A DNA stretch of 64,000 nucleotides, taken from positions 806,001 to 870,000 of the forward strand of contig OX244046.1 of assembly GCA_945861085.1 (NCBI GenBank), in the 5' to 3' direction. Positions 53,350 through 62,901 of the stretch are shown here, one piece after another. Each line of letters starts with the position of its first letter. Position 1 is the first letter of the stretch. Both the position numbers and the translations under genes were made by a program. The stretch is from Clostridioides difficile_D. Lineage in GTDB: Bacteria; Bacillota; Clostridia; Peptostreptococcales; Peptostreptococcaceae. The notes under the pieces are model-generated. The model was not told where the DNA came from. It saw nothing but the letters and a program-made list of their open reading frames with translations, and did not search any database.

Positions 53350-54084
53350 CTAACTATTATATACTTTTACTCCAAATTTAGAGATTATTTCACTAGCTTT
53401 TTTAACATCTTCCTTAGTGGCATCAGGAACATCTTTTAGTTCATAATCAATACCTAGATTTTCCCATTTGTGTATTCCCATAGAATGGTATGGTAGTAAT
53501 TCAAATCTTTCAACATTTTTTAATGTAGCTACAAATTGACCTAGTTTTTCTAAATTATCTACATCATCAGTAAAGCCAGGAACTAAAACATGTCTTATCC
53601 ATACAGGAATATTTCTTGATTCTAAGTGTCTAGCAAGTTTTAACGCTTTATCCATACCAACACCAGTCAAATCAATAGATTTTTCTTCAACCATATGTTT
53701 TAAATCAAGCAAAACCAAATCAGTATTGTCTAAAACTGGGTCTATAGTTTCTATATCTACAAATCCAGATGTATCTAAGCAAGTGTGTATATCATTTTCT
53801 TTTGCTTTTTTAAACAATTCACTTAAAAATTCTGGCTGAAGAGTAGACTCTCCACCAGAGGCAGTTATACCTCCACCAGAAAACTTCATAAAAGAAGTAT
53901 ACTTAAGAGCATCCGTTATTATTTCATCAACTGTATATTCTTTTCCTGATTTAATATCCCATGTATCCCTGTTATGACAGTATTTGCATCTAAGAGGACA
54001 CCCCTGAAAAAATAATATATATCTTATTCCTGGTCCATCTACAGTACCAAAAGTTTCTATAGAATGTATCTTTCCCTTAATCAT
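53350..54084 (-). CDS. pflE: pyruvate formate-lyase activating enzyme
   Basis: The 244-residue radical SAM activase has the cluster motif CPLRCKYC near residues 29-36, the opening IHSIETFGTVDGPGIRYILF, and KFSGGGITASGGE near residue 70. It places the glycyl radical on the lyase encoded just upstream on the same strand. I start it at the ATG at 54084, since GAGGTGA lies 6 bases before it; an upstream in-frame GTG at 54093 overlaps that site. Confidence 0.95.
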   Translation of the reverse strand: MIKGKIHSIETFGTVDGPGIRYILFFQGCPLRCKYCHNRDTWDIKSGKEYTVDEIITDALKYTSFMKFSGGGITASGGESTLQPEFLSELFKKAKENDIHTCLDTSGFVDIETIDPVLDNTDLVLLDLKHMVEEKSIDLTGVGMDKALKLARHLESRNIPVWIRHVLVPGFTDDVDNLEKLGQFVATLKNVERFELLPYHSMGIHKWENLGIDYELKDVPDATKEDVKKASEIISKFGVKVYNS

Positions 54085-54140
54085 AGAGTTCACCTCACAA
54101 TATATTTTAATAACCTTATTAATAGTTATAATATTTCTCT

Positions 54141-54197
54141 AAAAAAGGCCATCTTATACAAGAAATAATTCAAATATAAGATAGCCTTTTATTTTTA
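54141..54197 (-). terminator. hairpin between pflD and pflE
   Basis: AAAGGCCATCTTATA (54144-54158) pairs with TATAAGATAGCCTTT (54175-54189). On the minus strand it is followed by CCTTTTTTAGAG, so it may act as a partial terminator that keeps the activase at a lower level than the lyase. Confidence 0.7.
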
Positions 54198-54243
54198 TTT
54201 TCTACACAGTAGTAATCTTAGTTAAAGTATAAAAATTTAAAGA

Positions 54244-56475
54244 CTAAGCCATTTTACCGTGGAATGTTCTGTTTATAACATCTAATTGTTGTTCTTTAGT
54301 TAATTTTATGAAGTTAACAGCATATCCAGATACTCTTATAGTTAATTGTGGATATTCTTCTGGATGTTCCATAGCATCTTCTAAAGTAGCTCTATCAAAT
54401 ACATTTACATTTAAGTGATGAGCATTTTGAGAGAAGTATCCATCCATCATTGCAGAAAGATTATTTATTCTTTCAGTCATATCTTTTCCTAAAGCAGCAG
54501 GTACTATAGAGAAAGTATTAGATATACCATCTTGAGCATGCTCATATGGTAACTTAGCAACTGAAGATAATGAAGCTAAAGCACCATTAGTGTCTCTACC
54601 ATGCATTGGGTTAGCACCAGGAGCAAATGGAGCACCAGCTCTTCTACCATCTGGTGTATTACCAGTTTTCTTACCATAAACAACATTTGAAGTTATTGTA
54701 AGTATAGATTGAGTTGGATAAGAATTTCTATAAGTTTTATTCTTTCTTATTTTATTCATAAAGCTTTCAACTAACTCTACAGCTATACTATCAACTCTAT
54801 CATCATTGTTTCCGTATTTTGGATAATCTCCTTCTATTTCAAAATCAACAGCTATTCCTTGTTCATTTCTAATTGTTTTAACCTTAGCATGTTTTATAGC
54901 AGATAATGAGTCTGCACAAACTGATAATCCAGCCATACCACAAGCCATAGTTCTAAATATATCTCTATCATGTAATGCCATTTCTAATGCTTCATAAGAA
55001 TATTTATCGTGCATATAATGTATTACATTTAAAGTATTTACATATAATGTTGCTAACCAATCAGTGAATGGTTCAAATTTACTCATAACTTCATCATAAT
55101 CTAAGTACTCAGAAGTTATAGGTTCAAATCTTGGTCCAACTTGAACACCAGATTTTTCATCTACACCACCATTTATAGCGTATAATAAAGTTTTAGCTAA
55201 GTTAACTCTAGCTCCGAAGAACTGCATTTGTTTACCAATTCTCATTGCAGATACACAACAAGCTATACCATAGTCATCTCCCCAGTATGCTCTCATTAAG
55301 TCATCATTTTCATACTGTACTGAACTTGTATCTATAGATACTTTAGAACAGAAATCTTTGAATCCTTGAGGTAATTTAGTTGACCATAGAACTGTTAAGT
55401 TTGGTTCTGGAGAAGGTCCTAATGTATATAGAGTATTTAACATTCTAAATGAGTTTTTAGTAACTAATGTTCTACCATCTATTCCCATACCTCCTATGCA
55501 CTCAGTTACCCAAGTTGGGTCTCCAGAGAATAGGTTATTGTAATCAGGAGTTCTTAGGAATTTAACCATTCTTAATTTCATAACAAAATGGTCCATATAC
55601 TCTTGTAATTCTTCTTCTGTTACGATTCCAGCTTTTAAATCTCTTTCAAAGTAGATATCTAAGAAAGTAGATGTTCTACCTAAAGACATCGCAGCACCAT
55701 TTTGGTCTTTAACAGCACCTAAATAACCAAAGTATAGCCATTGTACAGCTTCTTTTGAGTTAGTTGCTGGTTTTGATATATCAAATCCATAAGACTCGGC
55801 CATCTTTTTAAGTTCATTTAAAGCTGATATTTGCTCAGTTATTTCTTCTCTTAATCTGATAACTTCTTCATCCATGCAAGAAACTTCTAATGATTTCTTT
55901 TGCTCATTTTTATCTTCTATTAAAGCATCAACACCATATAGAGCAACTCTTCTGTAGTCACCAATTATTCTTCCTCTACCATAAGCATCTGGAAGACCTG
56001 TTATTATACCTGATTTTCTAGCAGCTCTCATTTCTGGAGTATAAACATCAAAAACTCCTTGGTTGTGTGTTTTTCTGTATTTAGTAAATATATCTTTTAT
56101 TTCTGGGTCTAATTCATATCCAAAAGCTTCGCATGAATTCTCAACCATCTTGATACCACCATATGGCATAACAGCTCTTTTTAAAGGGGCATCCGTTTGT
56201 AACCCAACTATTGTTTCTAATCCTTTATCTAAATATCCTGGAGCATATGCAGCTATTCCAGAAACAGTTTTTGTATCAACATCTAAAGTACCACCATTTT
56301 CTCTTTCTTTTTTAAATAAGACCATTGCTTTGTCCCATAATTTTTTAGTGTTTTCAGTAGCACCAGCTAAGAAAGAGTCATTTCCTTCATATGGAGAATA
56401 GTTTAATTGTATAAACTCTCTAACGTTTATTTCTTTAGTCCATCTTCCTGTTTTAAATCCTTGCCATGCATTCAT
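54244..56475 (-). CDS. pflD: formate acetyltransferase (pyruvate formate-lyase)
   Basis: The 743-residue glycyl radical enzyme has the paired catalytic cysteines Cys406-Cys407 in YGIACCVSAMR and the glycyl radical loop RVSGYAVNF with Gly717. Length and the Cys-Cys pair mark a true pyruvate formate-lyase, not a diol or glycerol dehydratase. It turns pyruvate and CoA into acetyl-CoA and formate; the formate could feed fhs at the other end of this window. A strong GGAGGAAAC ribosome site precedes its ATG at 56475. The C. difficile name is pflD. Confidence 0.96.
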   Translation of the reverse strand: MNAWQGFKTGRWTKEINVREFIQLNYSPYEGNDSFLAGATENTKKLWDKAMVLFKKERENGGTLDVDTKTVSGIAAYAPGYLDKGLETIVGLQTDAPLKRAVMPYGGIKMVENSCEAFGYELDPEIKDIFTKYRKTHNQGVFDVYTPEMRAARKSGIITGLPDAYGRGRIIGDYRRVALYGVDALIEDKNEQKKSLEVSCMDEEVIRLREEITEQISALNELKKMAESYGFDISKPATNSKEAVQWLYFGYLGAVKDQNGAAMSLGRTSTFLDIYFERDLKAGIVTEEELQEYMDHFVMKLRMVKFLRTPDYNNLFSGDPTWVTECIGGMGIDGRTLVTKNSFRMLNTLYTLGPSPEPNLTVLWSTKLPQGFKDFCSKVSIDTSSVQYENDDLMRAYWGDDYGIACCVSAMRIGKQMQFFGARVNLAKTLLYAINGGVDEKSGVQVGPRFEPITSEYLDYDEVMSKFEPFTDWLATLYVNTLNVIHYMHDKYSYEALEMALHDRDIFRTMACGMAGLSVCADSLSAIKHAKVKTIRNEQGIAVDFEIEGDYPKYGNNDDRVDSIAVELVESFMNKIRKNKTYRNSYPTQSILTITSNVVYGKKTGNTPDGRRAGAPFAPGANPMHGRDTNGALASLSSVAKLPYEHAQDGISNTFSIVPAALGKDMTERINNLSAMMDGYFSQNAHHLNVNVFDRATLEDAMEHPEEYPQLTIRVSGYAVNFIKLTKEQQLDVINRTFHGKMA

Positions 56476-56834
56476 TAAGTGTTTCCTCCTTAGATTTAAA
56501 TGATAAATAATACTATTAAAATTAATTTTTATATACTTAATTTATTTTATATATTTTTTAAAAAATATATTTTCTAATATAATAATAACATATTATTCGT
56601 ATCCTGTATACACAAAAAATAAAAAATTGTCGTTTTAAAGTATAAAACAAATTATATGTTAATAATGTGATGAAATTATACCCATATATAAATGAAATGA
56701 AACAAATAAATAACTAATTAATAGGAGTGTATTTCTTTATTTTGGGTTTAGAATAAATAAATCTTATTATAGAAAAAAGAAAAAGCATACATCTTTACAA
56801 ATTGAATATTTATTTAATAGGGGGAGGTGATATA
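56476..56834. other. gap between divergent pflD and antiporter genes
   Basis: This 359-base AT-rich region must hold both promoters, but I see no convincing Rex, CcpA or Fnr site. A GGGGGAGGTGA ribosome site at 56820-56830 closes it. Confidence 0.5.
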
Positions 56835-57830
56835 TTGTTTATCACAGTGATATTATTTTTAGTAGGTTTTCTATTAATTACTAAAGGCGCAGATATCTTT
56901 ATAAATTGTACTGTAGAGATAGGGAGAAAAACGAATATATCAGAAATTATACTTGGAGCAACTATAGTTAGTTTTGCTACAACATTACCTGAATTTACAG
57001 TGTCTTTACTTGCTTCTATTGATGGGCACACTACTATGAGTTTAGGAAATGCAGTTGGTTCTATAATATGTAATACAGGATTAGCATTAGGGTTGGTTGT
57101 TTTTCTAAGTCCATTTAATGTAGATAAAAAAATGTTTTTTTCTAAGTCCTTACTATTAATAGTGTCTGTTATAGTTTTAATTTTATTGAGTTTAGATGGA
57201 GTTATAACAAGAGGGGATTCATTATTACTTATAATAATATTAATCTTTTATATGGTTAATAATTATAGAAGTGTCGTTGGGAAATCCAATACTAAAAATA
57301 GAAATATCAAAAATGACGCTATTAAAGATATATCTACTAAAAAAGGTAAAAATTATAGAGGTTTTTCTGTAGTAGAAATTGTGAAAATACTATTACTTTT
57401 TGCTACAGGTTTGATAATGATGATAATAGGCTCACAAATCCTTATAGAGAGTGGAGTGAGAATAGCTAGCTTTTTAAATATACCTCAAGGTATAGTAAGT
57501 TTGACTATAATAGCACTTGGAACTTCTCTGCCAGAAATAGTTTCATCAATTACTGCTATAAGAAAAAATCATCATGAAATATCAGTAGGGAATATTTTGG
57601 GTGCAAACATATTAAATATAGTGTCAGTAATAGCTGTATCAGCAATACCAAATAACATACCAATACTATCTCAAAATAGACAATTAGATATACCATTTAT
57701 GATATTGTTGCTATTAATAGTAATAATACCAACACTTAAATCGAATAGACTTAGCAGAATACAAGGAATATTGATGTTATTCACATATTTTCTGTACATA
57801 TCAATTTTGTATTTTATGTATATTATTTAA
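56835..57830 (+). CDS. calcium/sodium antiporter family (CaCA) membrane protein
   Basis: The 331-residue protein has about ten membrane segments in two halves, each with the alpha repeat of the CaCA family: GATIVSFATTLPEFTVSLLA near residue 43 and ALGTSLPEIVSSITAI near residue 235. The paired acidic residues bind cations. It begins with TTG 56835 directly after GGAGGTGAT; an upstream TTG at 56802 would put the ribosome site inside the gene. The ion exchanged is not certain (Ca2+, Na+ or K+). Confidence 0.88.
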   Translation: MFITVILFLVGFLLITKGADIFINCTVEIGRKTNISEIILGATIVSFATTLPEFTVSLLASIDGHTTMSLGNAVGSIICNTGLALGLVVFLSPFNVDKKMFFSKSLLLIVSVIVLILLSLDGVITRGDSLLLIIILIFYMVNNYRSVVGKSNTKNRNIKNDAIKDISTKKGKNYRGFSVVEIVKILLLFATGLIMMIIGSQILIESGVRIASFLNIPQGIVSLTIIALGTSLPEIVSSITAIRKNHHEISVGNILGANILNIVSVIAVSAIPNNIPILSQNRQLDIPFMILLLLIVIIPTLKSNRLSRIQGILMLFTYFLYISILYFMYII

Positions 57831-57920
57831 CTAAACTGTTTAAAATATTAATTGCAGAATATCCTAAAAAAGTGTATAATGGATAGGTTAAGATTAATTG
57901 ATAACGGAGAGGAATAATAT

Positions 57921-59534
57921 ATGAATATAACAAAGTTTGAAGATTTACCAATAAGTGAGGGAATAAAAAAAGCGATAGCTGAAATGGGGTTTGAAGAACC
58001 ATCTCCTATACAAGCACAGTCTATACCTGCGATTTTGTCAGGTAAAGACGTTATAGGACAAGCTCAAACTGGTACGGGAAAAACAGCCGCTTTTAGTATA
58101 CCTATACTAGAAACAATAGACCCAAATAATAGAAGTTTACAAGCTGTAGTACTTTGTCCAACAAGAGAGCTTGCAATACAAGTATCAACAGAAATAAGAA
58201 AACTAGCTAAGTATTCGCACGGAATAAAGACATTACCTATATATGGTGGTCAACCAATAGATAGACAAATAAAATCTCTAAAGAGTGGTGTGCAAGTTGT
58301 AATAGGTACACCTGGACGTACAATAGACCATATAAATCGTAAAACATTAAAAATGGATAATGTAAAAATGATTATATTAGACGAAGCAGATGAAATGCTA
58401 GATATGGGATTTAGAGAAGATATAGAGATGATTTTAAGTAAGATTCCAGAAGAAAGACAAACAACTTTCTTTTCAGCTACTATGCCAAGAGGAATTTTAG
58501 AATTGACTAAGAGATATCAAAAAGACCCAGAACATATAAAAGTTGTTAGAAAAGAACTTACAGTTTCAAATACAAAACAATACTATATAGAAACTAGGTC
58601 ATCAAATAAATTAGAAGTATTATGTAGATTAGTTGATGTGTATGACCCTAAATTATCTGTTGTTTTCTGTAATACTAAGAGAAAAGCAGATGAATTGGTA
58701 GGAGATTTACAAGCAAGAGGATATTTTGCAGATGCATTACATGGTGATTTAAAGCAGACTCAAAGAGATATAGTAATGGATAAGTTTAGAAATGGTACAA
58801 TAGATATACTTGTTGCTACTGATGTTGCAGCTAGAGGTATAGATGTTGATGATGTTGAATGTGTATTCAATTATGATTTACCACAAGATGAAGAGTATTA
58901 TGTTCATAGAATTGGTAGAACTGGTCGTGCTGGTAGAGAAGGTATGTCATTTACTTTTGTATTTGGAAAAGAAATGAGAAAGATGAAAGATATAGAAAGA
59001 TATACTAAATCTAAATTAATAAAGCATAATATACCAACAATAACTGATGTTGAAGAGAAAAAAGTAGGTACTTTCTTTGCACAAGTTAAACAAACTATAG
59101 AAGAAGGACATTTAACTAAACAATTACAATGGTTAGAAAGTTTCTGTAATGAAGAAGACTATGCAATGGTTGATATAGCTGCTGCACTTGTGAAGCTATC
59201 TCTAGGTGAAGAAATGAAGGAAGAAATAATAGAAGAAAGACCTAGAAGAGAATATGGAGATAGAAAAGGTGGTACTGGAGCTAAAGATGGTATGATTAGA
59301 TTGTTTATCAATATTGGTAGAAATCAAAGAGTACAAGCCAAAGATATAGTTGGTGCTATAGCTGGAGAAGTTGGAATACCAGGTAAAGTAGTAGGTACTA
59401 TAGATATATATGATAAATATACTTTTGTTGAAATACCTAAAAAAGATGCAAAAACAGTAATTGAAAAGATGAAAGACATTAAGATAAAAGGTAATAAGAT
59501 TAATATAGAAAAAGCAAATAAAAAGAAAAAATAA
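57921..59534 (+). CDS. DEAD-box RNA helicase with DbpA-like RNA-binding domain
   Basis: The 537-residue helicase has a Q motif (GFEEPSPIQAQSIP), Walker A AQTGTGKTA, PTRELA, TPGR, DEAD in ILDEADEMLD, SAT, ARGIDV and HRIGRTGRAG. A C-terminal domain of about 75 residues (RLFINIGRNQRVQAKDIVGA) resembles the DbpA RNA-binding fold. It probably works in ribosome assembly or RNA decay and cold growth. GGAGAGGAAT precedes ATG 57921. It stands alone. Confidence 0.94.
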   Translation: MNITKFEDLPISEGIKKAIAEMGFEEPSPIQAQSIPAILSGKDVIGQAQTGTGKTAAFSIPILETIDPNNRSLQAVVLCPTRELAIQVSTEIRKLAKYSHGIKTLPIYGGQPIDRQIKSLKSGVQVVIGTPGRTIDHINRKTLKMDNVKMIILDEADEMLDMGFREDIEMILSKIPEERQTTFFSATMPRGILELTKRYQKDPEHIKVVRKELTVSNTKQYYIETRSSNKLEVLCRLVDVYDPKLSVVFCNTKRKADELVGDLQARGYFADALHGDLKQTQRDIVMDKFRNGTIDILVATDVAARGIDVDDVECVFNYDLPQDEEYYVHRIGRTGRAGREGMSFTFVFGKEMRKMKDIERYTKSKLIKHNIPTITDVEEKKVGTFFAQVKQTIEEGHLTKQLQWLESFCNEEDYAMVDIAAALVKLSLGEEMKEEIIEERPRREYGDRKGGTGAKDGMIRLFINIGRNQRVQAKDIVGAIAGEVGIPGKVVGTIDIYDKYTFVEIPKKDAKTVIEKMKDIKIKGNKINIEKANKKKK

Positions 59535-59590
59535 TGTATAGTATACAAAAATATAATTAGAAAATATATAAAATAATATATTGGATATTT

Positions 59591-59660
59591 AAAAAGCCTG
59601 ATGTGTTTACAAAACAGATAGTAGATAATCTGTAAGAGTTAACAGCATAAGGCTTTTCTT
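59591..59660 (+). terminator. terminator with nested stems after the DEAD-box gene
   Basis: AAAAAGCCT (59591-59599) pairs with AGGCTTTT (59650-59657), and an inner ACAGAT/ATCTGT stem lies near 59614-59633. CTTGTTTT follows. The remaining bases to 59864 are AT-rich, with a repeated TATTCCACCT word near 59706 and 59737. Confidence 0.75.
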
Positions 59661-59864
59661 GTTTTATATAAGAAATCTAATAACTGTATTGGCCAATCTT
59701 TGAACTATTCCACCTTACTTACATTAAGAATGGAGTATTCCACCTATTTTTGATAAAATATATCTATGTTTTATATACTGTAGTTTTGAATATATAAAAT
59801 TTAATAAATTATGGTATATATATTAATTTTTAATAAGGTAAGAAAATGGAAAGAAGGATATTTT

Positions 59865-62015
59865 ATGGATATAATAAAAAAATTAAGTCATGGATGTACA
59901 TTAGATTGCTATGATTGTTGTAAATTTAATGTTTATACTAAAGGAAATAATGTAATAAAAATTGAAGGGGATAAAAATCATCCTTACACAAAAGGCTTTA
60001 TATGCAAAAAAGGGATGGCTCATTTAGATAGATTAAATCATAAGGATAGGATAAAGACTCCTATGCTTAAAGTTGATGGAGTATGGAAAGAGATTTCTTT
60101 TGATAAGGCTCTAGAAATAATGGCAGAAAAACTTACATACTATAAAGAAAAGTATACATCAAAGTCTGTCATGCATTATGACCAATATGGAAGTGGGTCT
60201 GTATTAAAATACATAGGAGATATATTTTTTAATTTTTACGGAGGTGTTAGCAGGCATAAGGGTGGTCCATGTTGGAGTGCAGGGATGCATGCTCAAAAGT
60301 ATGATTTTGGAGTAGCTAAGGGTCATTCTATAGAAGATATGTTAAATAGTAAAAGCATATTTGTGTGGGGAAAAAATCCAGCATATACTACAATTCATAC
60401 TATGCAAATAATTAAAAAAGCTAAAGAAAAAGGTATAAAGATAGTAGTGGTTGACCCTATATATACAAAAACAGCTCAAATAGCAGATAAATACATACAG
60501 GTAAATCCTGGAACAGATGGGGCTTTAGCTATAGCTATGGCAAAAATTATAGTAGAAGATAAATTATATGATGAAGAATATATAAACTCATATGTTATTG
60601 GTTTTGAAGAGTATAAAAAATATTTATGTTCATTGGAATTAAGTTTTTTAATTGATGAATGTGGTGTTAAAGAGAATGATATAAGAGAATTAGTTGCTTT
60701 ATATAATAACAAATATTCGAGTATAAACATTGGATATGGGCTTCAAAAATATAAAAATGGTGGAAACACAATAAGAGCTATAGATGCTTTAGGAGCTATA
60801 ACTGGTCAAATAGGATTTAGTGGTGGAGGGATAAACTATGCTAATAAAGTTTATCCAAGTGTTATAAATTCTGACCCTTACAATAGCCAATTATATGGTG
60901 AAGATAGGGAGTTTTATGTAAGTAATATCAGTAAGTTTATAGAAGAATCTTTAAAAAATACATCAAATAAAATAAATTATGTATCAGATGAACTTAATAG
61001 GGCATTAAATAAAGTGAATCATGTATCAGATGAACTTGATACAACATCAAATAAAACAGATTATATATCAAATGAATTGTATAATTTATCTAATAAGTCA
61101 ATCAAAGATAATATTCCCATAAAGATGGCTGTGATAACTAAAAGTAATATGCTGAATCAACTTCCAGATTTAGTAGAATTGGAGAGGGTGTTTTCAAAAA
61201 TTGAATTTAAAGTATGTTTTGATTTGTTTATGACTGATACAGCTACTTTATGTGACCTGTTTATACCTTGTACAAATACACTAGAGAGTGAAGATATAAT
61301 TTATAGTTCAATGACTAATCCATATATAACCTATAATGAAAGAGCTGTAAAGCCAGCACATAAATTGATGGATGAATATTACTTCTTTATGGAACTAGCT
61401 AAAAAGATGGGAATAAAAAATTATCCATTTGTAGAGAAGAAAGAATATCTAGAGAAAGTGATTGAACCACTTAAATATTTTGACAAAAACATAGATATAG
61501 AAAAACTTAAAAATAGTTATTTTACTATACATAATCCTGTTGCTTGGGAGGATAAGAAGTTTGAGACTCCATCTGGAAAATACGAGCTTTATTCAGAAAG
61601 GATAAAAAATTTGGGAATAAGTCCAACACCAGTATATATAAGTAATAAACCTAAAAAAATAGAAGAGAAAAATGAAAATATTTCTTTTAGATTATTAACT
61701 AATCATCATGCAGATACTTTATTTAGCCAACATTTTATGGACAAAGAATCTATAGCTCAAGCATATATAAATCAAAGCATGGCTAAAAAAATAGGTATTA
61801 AGGATAAAGATATTGTGATGTTAAGGTCAAAAAAATCAAAAATAAATGTACAAATAAATATAGATGATGGAGTAGGTAATTATATAGTAAAAATGTATGT
61901 TGGTTGGTGGAAGAAACATGGGAATCCTAATAGTTTGACAGATACTGGTATATCAGATTTTGGTGGTCAGGTAACATATAATGAAAGCATGGTAGAAATA
62001 ATACGACAAAACTAG
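59865..62015 (+). CDS. molybdopterin oxidoreductase with an internal 14-residue repeat
   Basis: The 716-residue protein of the bis-MGD family has an N-terminal [4Fe-4S] motif (CTLDCYDCC near residues 11-19, later FICKKG), a GGPCWSAGMHAQK block where a Mo ligand Cys may sit, VVVDPIYTKTAQIADKYI, and a C-terminal MopB domain (FRLLTNHHADTLF). Around residues 367-410 a 14-residue unit (NKINYVSDELNRAL and variants) repeats three times, an insert unlike the family. No partner subunits are adjacent. The substrate is unknown. AGAAGGA fits ATG 59865, not 59811. Confidence 0.88.
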   Translation: MDIIKKLSHGCTLDCYDCCKFNVYTKGNNVIKIEGDKNHPYTKGFICKKGMAHLDRLNHKDRIKTPMLKVDGVWKEISFDKALEIMAEKLTYYKEKYTSKSVMHYDQYGSGSVLKYIGDIFFNFYGGVSRHKGGPCWSAGMHAQKYDFGVAKGHSIEDMLNSKSIFVWGKNPAYTTIHTMQIIKKAKEKGIKIVVVDPIYTKTAQIADKYIQVNPGTDGALAIAMAKIIVEDKLYDEEYINSYVIGFEEYKKYLCSLELSFLIDECGVKENDIRELVALYNNKYSSINIGYGLQKYKNGGNTIRAIDALGAITGQIGFSGGGINYANKVYPSVINSDPYNSQLYGEDREFYVSNISKFIEESLKNTSNKINYVSDELNRALNKVNHVSDELDTTSNKTDYISNELYNLSNKSIKDNIPIKMAVITKSNMLNQLPDLVELERVFSKIEFKVCFDLFMTDTATLCDLFIPCTNTLESEDIIYSSMTNPYITYNERAVKPAHKLMDEYYFFMELAKKMGIKNYPFVEKKEYLEKVIEPLKYFDKNIDIEKLKNSYFTIHNPVAWEDKKFETPSGKYELYSERIKNLGISPTPVYISNKPKKIEEKNENISFRLLTNHHADTLFSQHFMDKESIAQAYINQSMAKKIGIKDKDIVMLRSKKSKINVQINIDDGVGNYIVKMYVGWWKKHGNPNSLTDTGISDFGGQVTYNESMVEIIRQN

Positions 62016-62028
62016 TTAAATTTCATTG

Positions 62029-62057
62029 AAGGAATAGAAATACAATTATAGAATTGA
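62029..62057 (+). promoter_or_regulatory. sigma-H type promoter of the spoIIA operon
   Basis: AAGGAATA at 62029-62036 and AGAATTG at 62050-62056 match the sigma-H pattern (AGGA with A/T, about 13-14 bases, then GAAT), 45 bases before spoIIAA. The spoIIA operon is known to be sigma-H dependent. I saw no clear Spo0A box. Confidence 0.6.
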
Positions 62058-62101
62058 TTAAAAGTTACTATTTTTACAAAACTATTGAAGGAGGGATTTT
62101 G

Positions 62102-62437
62102 ATGGTAAATTATTCCTTAGAACATAAGAATCTATACATAGAATTTATGTGCTCAGAACTAGACCACCATGTAGCCAATGAAATAAGGGAAGAAATAGAT
62201 AACTTATTAAGTGTAAATCAAGTTAAAAATGTTGTATTTAATTTTGAAAATATTAATTTTATGGATTCTTCAGGTATAGGTGTCATCATAGGTAGATATA
62301 AAAAGATTTCTAATGAAGGGGGACGAGTTTCAGTAATTAATATAAGTTCACGAGTTAAGAAGATTTTTGATTTATCTGGGTTAAATAAAATTATTGGCAT
62401 TTATGATACGTATGAAGAAGCTCTAAGTTCTTTGTAG
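62102..62437 (+). CDS. spoIIAA: anti-sigma-F factor antagonist SpoIIAA
   Basis: The 111-residue STAS-domain protein has the phosphorylated Ser in NFMDSSGIGVIIGRY near residues 55-69. In its unphosphorylated form it binds SpoIIAB and frees sigma F in the forespore. GAAGGAGGG at 62087-62095 fits ATG 62102; an earlier in-frame ATG at 62054 would add 16 residues and has no ribosome site. It is followed 13 bases later by spoIIAB. Confidence 0.95.
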   Translation: MVNYSLEHKNLYIEFMCSELDHHVANEIREEIDNLLSVNQVKNVVFNFENINFMDSSGIGVIIGRYKKISNEGGRVSVINISSRVKKIFDLSGLNKIIGIYDTYEEALSSL

Positions 62438-62450
62438 GGAGGAGTATGTG

Positions 62451-62879
62451 ATGAATAATATTATGGAAGTTAAATTTTCGGCAATATCTGAAAATGAAAG
62501 TTTAGCAAGAGTTATAGTAGCATCCTTTGCAGCTAAGTTAGACCCAACAGTAGATGAATTAGTAGATATAAAAACTGCTGTCTCTGAGGCTGTTACAAAT
62601 GCTATAATACATGGATATGAAGAAGACAGTTCTAAGTTTGTTTTCTTAAGATGTGAGATAGAAGGAAATACTATAAAGATTATAGTTGAAGATGAAGGGT
62701 ATGGAATAGAAAATGTGGAGAAGGCAATGGAACCACTTTATACATCAAAACCAGAACTTGATAGATCAGGAATGGGATTCACAGTAATGAAAAGCTTTAT
62801 GGACGATGTAGAGGTAAGTTCTGTAAAAGATAATGGGACTAGAATTGAAATGACTAAAAAAATAAATGTGCCTAAATAA
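62451..62879 (+). CDS. spoIIAB: anti-sigma-F factor and serine kinase SpoIIAB
   Basis: The 142-residue GHKL-type kinase has the N box SEAVTNAIIHGY (residues about 45-56), the G1 box VEDEGYGIENVE and the G2 box RSGMGFTVM. It binds sigma F and phosphorylates SpoIIAA. GGGAGGAG at 62438-62445 gives 5-base spacing to ATG 62451; a GTG right before it at 62448 is also possible. It is the middle gene of the spoIIA operon. Confidence 0.95.
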   Translation: MNNIMEVKFSAISENESLARVIVASFAAKLDPTVDELVDIKTAVSEAVTNAIIHGYEEDSSKFVFLRCEIEGNTIKIIVEDEGYGIENVEKAMEPLYTSKPELDRSGMGFTVMKSFMDDVEVSSVKDNGTRIEMTKKINVPK

Positions 62880-62901
62880 AGTCCAAAAGTGAGGTTTTAT
62901 T

